NCBI GenBank assembly: GCA_946699065.1
Contig: CAMPDV010000303.1
Span: 124,001 to 188,000, forward strand
DNA length: 64,000 nucleotides
DNA from: Loxodes magnus
Lineage: Eukaryota; Ciliophora; Karyorelictea; Loxodida; Loxodidae
Direction of reading: 5' to 3'
In this document: one piece after another, positions 58,404 through 64,000 of the stretch
How positions within the stretch are numbered: position 1 is the first letter of the stretch
How the letters are laid out: every line of letters starts with the position of its first letter
The notes under the pieces: generated by a model
Databases searched by the model: none
The model's input: only the letters and a program-made list of their open reading frames with translations
What the model was told of the DNA's origin: nothing
Made by a program: the position numbers and the translations under genes

Positions 58404-61400
58404 CAACTAGTGTGACCACTCATGGTCTTACAGGTACCTGTCTTGACGTCCCATAGTCTCACCGTATAATCATAACTTCCCGATACGATGAACTCTGAAT
58501 CACTGGATATAGCCACAGCAGATACACAACTAGTGTGACCACTCATGGTCTTACAGGTACCTGTCTTGACGTCCCATAGTCTCACCGTATAATCATAACT
58601 TCCCGATACGATGAACTCTGAATCACTGGATATAGCCACAGCAGATACACAACTAGTGTGACCACTCATGGTCTTACAGGTACCTGTCTTGACGTCCCAT
58701 AGTCTCACCGTATAATCATAACTTCCCGATACGATGAACTCTGAATCACTGGATATAGCCACAGATTATACAACACTAGTGTGACCACTCATGGTCTTAC
58801 AGGTACCTGTCTTGAAGTCCCATAGTCTCACCGTCTAATCTGCACTTCCCGATACGATGAACTCTGAATCACTGGATATAGCCACAGATCATACAGAACT
58901 AGTGTGACCACTCATGGTCTTACAGGTACCTGTCTTGACGTCCCATAGTCTCACCGTATAATCATAACTTCCCGATACGATGAACTCTGAATCACTGGAT
59001 ATTGCCACATATCATACACAACTAGTGTGACCACTCATGGTCTTACAGGTACCTGTCTTGACGTCCCATAGTCTCACCGTATAATCATAACTTCCCGATA
59101 CGATGAACTCTGAATCACTGGATATAGCCACAGATCATACACAACTAGTGTGACCACTCATGGTCTTACAGGTACCTGTCTTGACGTCCCATAGTCTCAC
59201 CGTATAATCATAACTTCCCGATACGATGAACTCTGAATCACTGGATATAGCCACAGCAGATACACAACTAGTGTGACCACTCATGGTCTTACAGGTACCT
59301 GTCTTGACGTCCCATAGTCTCACCGTATAATCATAACTTCCCGATACGATGAACTCTGAATCACTGGATATTGCCACATATCATACACAACTAGTGTGAC
59401 CACTCATGGTCTTACAGGTACCTGTCTTGACGTCCCATAGTCTCACCGTATAATCATAACTTCCCGATACGATGAACTCTGAATCACTGGATATAGCCAC
59501 AGATCATACACAACTAGTGTGACCACTCATGGTCTTACAGGTACCTGTCTTGACGTCCCATAGTCTCACCGTATAATCATAACTTCCCGATACGATGAAC
59601 TCTGAATCACTGGATATAGCCACAGCATATACAACACTAGTGTGACCACTCATGGTCTTACAGGTACCTGTCTTGACGTCCCATAGTCTCACCGTCTAAT
59701 CTGCACTTCCCGATACGATGAACTCTGAATCACTGGATATAGCCACAGCATATACAACACTAGTGTGACCACTCATGGTCTTACAGGTACCTGTCTTGAC
59801 GTCCCATAGTCTCACCGTATAATCATAACTTCCCGATACGATGAACTCTGAATCACTGGATATAGCCACAGATCATACAGAACTAGTGTGACCACTCATG
59901 GTCTTACAGGTACCTGTCTTGACGTCCCATAGTCTCACCGTATAATCTGCACTTCCCGATACGATGAACTCTGAATCACTGGATATAGCCACAGATGATA
60001 CATAACTAGTGTGACCACTCATGGTCTTACAGGTACCTGTCTTGACGTCCCATAGTCTCACCGTATAATCTGCACTTCCCGATACGATGAACTCTGAATC
60101 ACTGGATATAGCCACAGATCATACATAATGTGTGTGACCACTCATGGTCTTACAGGTACCTGTCTTGACGTCCCATAGTCTCACCGTATAATCATAACTT
60201 CCCGATACGATGAACTCTGAATCACTGGATATAGCCACAGATCATACACAACTAGTGTGACCACTCATGGTCTTACAGGTACCTGTCTTGACGTCCCATA
60301 GTCTCACCGTATAATCATAACTTCCCGATACGATGAACTCTGAATCACTGGATATAGCCACAGCATATACAACACTAGTGTGACCACTCATGGTCTTACA
60401 GGTACCTGTCTTGACGTCCCATAGTCTCACCGTCTAATCTGCACTTCCCGATACGATGAACTCTGAATCACTGGATATAGCCACAGCATATACAACACTA
60501 GTGTGACCACTCATGGTCTTACAGGTACCTGTCTTGACGTCCCATAGTCTCACCGTATAATCATAACTTCCCGATACGATGAACTCTGAATCACTGGATA
60601 TAGCCACAGATCATACAGAACTAGTGTGACCACTCATGGTCTTACAGGTACCTGTCTTGACGTCCCATAGTCTCACCGTATAATCTGCACTTCCCGATAC
60701 GATGAACTCTGAATCACTGGATATAGCCACAGATGATACATAACTAGTGTGACCACTCATGGTCTTACAGGTACCTGTCTTGACGTCCCATAGTCTCACC
60801 GTATAATCTGCACTTCCCGATACGATGAACTCTGAATCACTGGATATAGCCACAGATCATACATAATGTGTGTGACCACTCATGGTCTTACAGGTACCTG
60901 TCTTGACGTCCCATAGTCTCACCGTATAATCATAACTTCCCGATACGATGAACTCTGAATCACTGGATATAGCCACATATCATACAGAACTAGTGTGACC
61001 ACTCATGGTCTTACAGGTACCTGTCTTGAAGTCCCATAGTCTCACCGTATAATCATAACTTCCCGATACGATGAACTCTGAATCACTGGATATAGCCACA
61101 GCATATACAACTAGTGTGACCACTCATGGTCTTACAGGTACCTGTCTTGACGTCCCATAGTCTCACCGTATAATCATAACTTCCCGATACGATGAACTCT
61201 GAATCACTGGATATAGCCACAGCAGATACACAACTAGTGTGACCACTCATGGTCTTACAGGTACCTGTCTTGACGTCCCATAGTCTCACCGTATAATCAT
61301 AACTTCCCGATACGATGAACTCTGAATCACTGGATATAGCCACAGCAGATACACAACTAGTGTGACCACTCATGGTCTTACAGGTACCTGTCTTGACGTC

Positions 61401-61480
61401 CCATAGTCTCACCGTATAATCATAACTTCCCGATACGATGAACTCTGAATCACTGGATATAGCCACAGATTATACAACAC
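57410..61480 (-). repeat. Nested higher-order duplications of 6, 16 and 22 units
   Basis: 57538-58149 recurs at 59504-60115 and 60242-60853. The last two are in tandem at 738 bp (6 units). 58379-58762 recurs at 61083-61466 with a displacement of 2704 bp, which is 22 units minus the 2-bp deletion at 61107. The 2-bp deletion itself (gcatatacaactag in place of gcatatacaacactag) is present in both copies at about 58403 and 61107. A rare synonymous GCA for A10 (atattgcc) marks units at 57403, 59001 and 59370. Confidence 0.8.
58395..61115 (-). other. Pair of 2-bp deletions (near 58403 and 61107)
   Basis: gcatatacaactag occurs twice where other units have two more bases (gcatatacaacactag or gcatatacataactag). 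It removes two bases of codons 5-6 and shifts the frame. Both copies lie in the 22-unit duplication. Together with nine 1-bp losses these give the 13-bp deficit of the whole array. Confidence 0.85.
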
Positions 61481-62336
61481 TAGTGTGACCACTCATGGTC
61501 TTACAGGTACCTGTCTTGAAGTCCCATAGTCTCACCGTCTAATCTGCACTTCCCGATACGATGAACTCTGAATCACTGGATATAGCCACAGATCATACAG
61601 AACTAGTGTGACCACTCATGGTCTTACAGGTACCTGTCTTGACGTCCCATAGTCTCACCGTCTAATCTGCACTTCCCGATACGATGAACTCTGAATCACT
61701 GGATATAGCCACAGATCATACATAACTAGTGTGACCACTCATGGTCTTACAGGTACCTGTCTTGAAGTCCCATAGTCTCACCGTATAATCATAACTTCCC
61801 GATACGATGAACTCTGAATCACTGGATATAGCCACATATCATACAGAACTAGTGTGACCACTCATGGTCTTACAGGTACCTGTCTTGAAGTCCCATAGTC
61901 TCACCGTATAATCATAACTTCCCGATACGATGAACTCTGAATCACTGGATATAGCCACAGATTATACATTACTAGTGTGACCACTCATGGTCTTACAGGT
62001 ACCTGTCTTGACGTCCCATAGTCTCACCGTATAATCATAACTTCCCGATACGATGAACTCTGAATCACTGGATATAGCCACAGCAGATACACAACTAGTG
62101 TGACCACTCATGGTCTTACAGGTACCTGTCTTGACGTCCCATAGTCTCACCGTATAATCATAACTTCCCGATACGATGAACTCTGAATCACTGGATATAG
62201 CCACAGATTATACAACACTAGTGTGACCACTCATGGTCTTACAGGTACCTGTCTTGACGTCCCATAGTCTCACCGTATAATCTGCACTTCCCGATACGAT
62301 GAACTCTGAATCACTGGATATAGCCACAGCAGATAC
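58404..62336 (-). pseudogene. Decayed WD40 block near the right edge
   Basis: Islands are 58379-58762 (127 codons, ending in a frameshifted tail C-I-C-C-G-Y-I-Q only because of the upstream TAA position and register), 59135-59377, 59504-59692, 59873-60115, 60242-60430, 60611-60853, 61083-61466 (same 127-codon translation) and 61962-62204. Two-repeat modules with A-D and S-Y-V-S-S alternate with Y-D-Y modules. The 2-bp deletions at about 58403 and 61107 move the frame. Confidence 0.55.
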
Positions 62337-63311
62337 CTAATTTGTGTGACCACTCATGGTCTTACAGGTACCTGTCTTGACGTCCCATAGTCTCACCGTA
62401 TAATCATAACTTCCCGATACGATGAACTCTGAATCACTGGATATAGCCACAGCAGATACACAACTAGTGTGACCACTCATGGTCTTACAGGTACCTGTCT
62501 TGACGTCCCATAGTCTCACCGTATAATCATAACTTCCCGATACGATGAACTCTGAATCACTGGATATAGCCACAGCATATACATAACTAGTGTGACCACT
62601 CATGGTCTTACAGGTACCTGTCTTGACGTCCCATAGTCTCACCGTATAATCATAACTTCCCGATACGATGAACTCTGAATCACTGGATATAGCCACAGCA
62701 TATACATAACTAGTGTGACCACTCATGGTCTTACAGGTACCTGTCTTGACGTCCCATAGTCTCACCGTATAATCATTACTTCCCGATACGATGAACTCTG
62801 AATCACTGGATATAGCCACAGATGATACATAATTAGTGTGACCACTCATGGTCTTACAGGTACCTGTCTTGACGTCCCATAGTCTTACCGTATAATCATT
62901 ACTTCCCGATACGATGAACTCTGAATCACTGGATATAGCCACAGATGATACATAATTAGTGTGACCACTCATGGTCTTACAGGTACATGTCTTTACGTTC
63001 CATTGTCTCACCGTATAATCATAAATTCCCGATACGATGAACTCTGAATCACTGGATATAGCCACAGATGATACATAATTAGTGTGACCACTCATGGTCT
63101 TACAGGTACCTGTCTTGACGTCCCATAGTCTCACCGTATAATCATTACTTCCCGATACGATGAACTCTGAATCACTGGATATAGCCACAGATGATACATA
63201 ATTAGTGTGACCACTCATGGTCTTACAGGTACCTGTCTTGACGTCCCATAGTCTCACCGTATAATCATAACTTCCCGATACGATGAACTCTGAATCACTG
63301 GATATAGCCAC
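62337..63311 (-). CDS. WD40 open segment, 8 repeats (324 codons)
   Basis: This is the longest open run in the right three quarters of the window and is enough repeats for one propeller. It contains the marked I22, Q29-W30-N31, C35 repeat (about 63020) in the context of N-Y-V-S-S repeats, then S-Y-V-Y-A and S-C-V-S-A repeats. It ends at a TAG at codon 5 (cta, 62337-62339) after N4. The upstream stop is a TGA at codon 7. The N-terminal GTG is mid-repeat. Confidence 0.5.
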   Translation of the reverse strand: MAISSDSEFIVSGSYDYTVRLWDVKTGTCKTMSGHTNYVSSVAISSDSEFIVSGSNDYTVRLWDVKTGTCKTMSGHTNYVSSVAISSDSEFIVSGIYDYTVRQWNVKTCTCKTMSGHTNYVSSVAISSDSEFIVSGSNDYTVRLWDVKTGTCKTMSGHTNYVSSVAISSDSEFIVSGSNDYTVRLWDVKTGTCKTMSGHTSYVYAVAISSDSEFIVSGSYDYTVRLWDVKTGTCKTMSGHTSYVYAVAISSDSEFIVSGSYDYTVRLWDVKTGTCKTMSGHTSCVSAVAISSDSEFIVSGSYDYTVRLWDVKTGTCKTMSGHTN

Positions 63312-64000
63312 ATATCATACAGAACTAGTGTGACCACTCATGGTCTTACAGGTACCTGTCTTGAAGTCCCATAGTCTCACCGTATAATCATAACTTCACG
63401 ATACGATGAACTCTGAATCACTGGATATAGCCACAGCAGATACATAACTAGTGTGACCACTCATGGTCTTACAGCTACCTGTCTTGACGTCCCATAGTCT
63501 TACCGTATAATCATTACTTCCCGATACGATGAACTCTGAATCACTGGATATAGCCACAGCATATACAACACTAGTGTGACCACTCATGGTCTTACAGGTA
63601 CCTGTCTTGACGTCCCATAGTCTCACCGTATAATCATAACTTCCCGATACGATGAACTCTGAATCACTGGATATAGCCACAGATCATACATAACTAGTGT
63701 GACCACTCATGGTCTTACAGGTACCTGTCTTGAAGTCCCATAGTCTCACCGTATAATCATAACTTCCCGATACGATGAACTCTGAATCACTGGATATAGC
63801 CACATATCATACAGAACTAGTGTGACCACTCATGGTCTTACAGCTACCTGTCTTGACGTCCCATAGTCTTACCGTATAATCATTACTTCCCGATACGATG
63901 AACTCTGAATCACTGGATATAGCCACAGATCATACAGAACTAGTGTGACCACTCATGGTCTTACAGGTACCTGTCTTGACGTCCCATAGTCTCACCGTCT
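63312..64000 (-). pseudogene. Right-edge WD40 units with stops
   Basis: The island 63396-63680 (94 codons) ends at TGA 63396-63398, where G21 (GGA) has become TGA. To the right, TGA codons at codon 7 lie at 63684-63686, about 63804 and about 63930. The window ends inside a unit reading caccgtct, which probably continues as the A-D-TAG allele. Two units carry S36 (cagctacc) with cttaccg, another local haplotype. Confidence 0.55.

Larger units (their letters stand above)
1..64000 (-). repeat. 123-bp coding tandem array: 520 units plus a 53-bp partial unit
   Basis: The anchor accactcatgg lies at base 1, recurs every 123 bp, and is found at 63948. That distance is 520 x 123 minus 13, and the 13 missing bases equal the sum of eleven visible deletions. 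Units differ at a few sites each. The array fills the window with no spacer and no flanking unique DNA. The unit length is a multiple of three and encodes one 41-residue WD40 repeat on the minus strand. Conserved stops close every other frame: TAG in cccatag, TGA in cttgacg and TAA in gtataatc on the plus strand, and TGA or CAG-TGA in the two other minus frames. A CRISPR array or non-coding satellite is a poorer description, because variation follows codons. Confidence 0.98.
1..64000 (-). pseudogene. Giant WD40-repeat reading frame, interrupted by stops and frameshifts, open at both window edges
   Basis: Every unit has WD40 hallmarks: Gly-His at codons 1-2, a first strand around V6-I11, the S-G-S strand at 20-22, the tetrad Asp at 24, the Trp-Asp at 30-31, and a final strand around C37-M40. 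Seven such repeats normally close one beta-propeller that binds proteins or other ligands. Known WD40 proteins usually have 4-16 repeats, so 520 in a row is far outside the usual range. No N-terminal effector, NACHT or other domain lies in the window. The frame is unbroken by indels from 1 to 28995 but holds single stops. From 28996 rightward eleven deletions and dense stops break it. As a single protein it would exceed 21,000 residues; I think the right part is not translated as one chain. Confidence 0.75.

Noticed and set aside
28996..61110. Deletions as sequencing errors
   Set aside because: They recur with identical flanking rare variants in copied blocks, and they account exactly for the 13-bp deficit. 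Read-level confirmation was not possible here.
1..64000. CRISPR array
   Set aside because: The unit is 123 bp with no repeat-spacer alternation. All of each unit is conserved, and variation follows codons of a WD40 repeat.
1..64000. Separate genes for each open segment (about 95 of them)
   Set aside because: The segments are pieces of one array frame cut by stops or deletions. Their apparent starts are GTG codons inside the repeat, or an ATG produced by frameshift, with no ribosome-binding or promoter context.
1..64000. Plus-strand genes
   Set aside because: All three plus frames have a stop that is conserved in nearly every unit (TAG in cccatag, TGA in cttgacg, TAA in gtataatc), so no reading frame longer than about one or two units is expected.
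1..64000. Ordinary non-coding centromeric satellite
   Set aside because: The period is a multiple of three, only one of six frames is open, the WD40 tetrad is kept, and most variants are amino-acid changes at contact positions. The right part may nevertheless behave as a satellite now.
1..64000. Promoters, terminators, tRNA, rRNA or mobile elements
   Set aside because: Every base belongs to the 123-bp unit. The TATA-like gtataatc and the palindrome acaggtacctgt are parts of codons repeated in nearly every unit, so they cannot be told from coding sequence.
1..64000. Assigning the array to a named organism or gene
   Set aside because: There is no flanking gene and no taxon-specific marker. 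Similar near-identical WD40 arrays occur in fungi, other eukaryotes and some bacteria.

Overview
The whole window is one uninterrupted tandem array. A 123-bp unit (41 codons) is repeated head to tail from the first base to the last, with no unique sequence anywhere. From the phase of a fixed anchor (accactcatgg at base 1 and again at base 63948) I count 520 complete units plus a 53-bp partial unit. The total is exactly 13 bp short of a perfect 123-bp register. Nine 1-bp and two 2-bp deletions, each visible in the sequence, account for all 13 bp.

Read on the minus strand, each unit encodes one WD40 (beta-propeller) repeat. Numbering from the Gly-His: G1 H2 T3 x4 x5 V6 x7 x8 V9 A10 I11 S12 S13 D14 S15 E16 F17 I18 V19 S20 G21 S22 x23 D24 x25 T26 V27 R28 L29 W30 D31 V32 K33 T34 G35 T36 C37 K38 T39 M40 S41. 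The structural tetrad (H2, S20/S22, D24, W30) is nearly always kept. The other five frames of the consensus unit each hold a conserved stop, so only this frame was ever coding. Variation concentrates at codons 4, 5, 7, 8, 23 and 25, which are top-face, ligand-contacting positions in WD40 propellers.

Layout, left to right (the protein runs right to left): (1) about 1-15.7 kb has few stops and no frameshift; it holds the long open stretches at 4111-8589 (1492 codons), 9208-12033 (941) and 106-1455 (449). (2) About 15.7-29 kb is still in one frame but stops become frequent, and large block duplications are visible. (3) From 28996 to the right edge there are 11 frame-changing deletions, and most units carry an in-frame stop, so open runs are usually only 2-3 units. 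TAA, TAG and TGA all occur, essentially at four codons of the unit (5, 7, 21, 25), and they have been copied around with the blocks.

There is no genuine start codon context, promoter, RNA gene, mobile element or flanking gene. Open segments begin at mid-repeat GTG codons after a stop, or at an ATG created by a frameshift, so those starts are artefacts. Both ends of the gene lie outside the window.

Organism: GC is about 44% for the consensus unit. Near-identical WD40 arrays are known in fungal NLR-like HNWD/HET-E proteins, in other eukaryotes and in some bacteria such as cyanobacteria. The scale and decay suggest a eukaryotic genome assembled from long reads, but the window has no taxonomic marker and I cannot name the organism.

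Interpretation (inference): a WD40 recognition-type gene whose repeat region has expanded, been homogenised and diversified at contact residues. Its 3' part is relatively intact, while its 5' part looks like a decaying satellite or a silent cassette reservoir. Stop-codon reassignment or readthrough is an alternative that could be tested.
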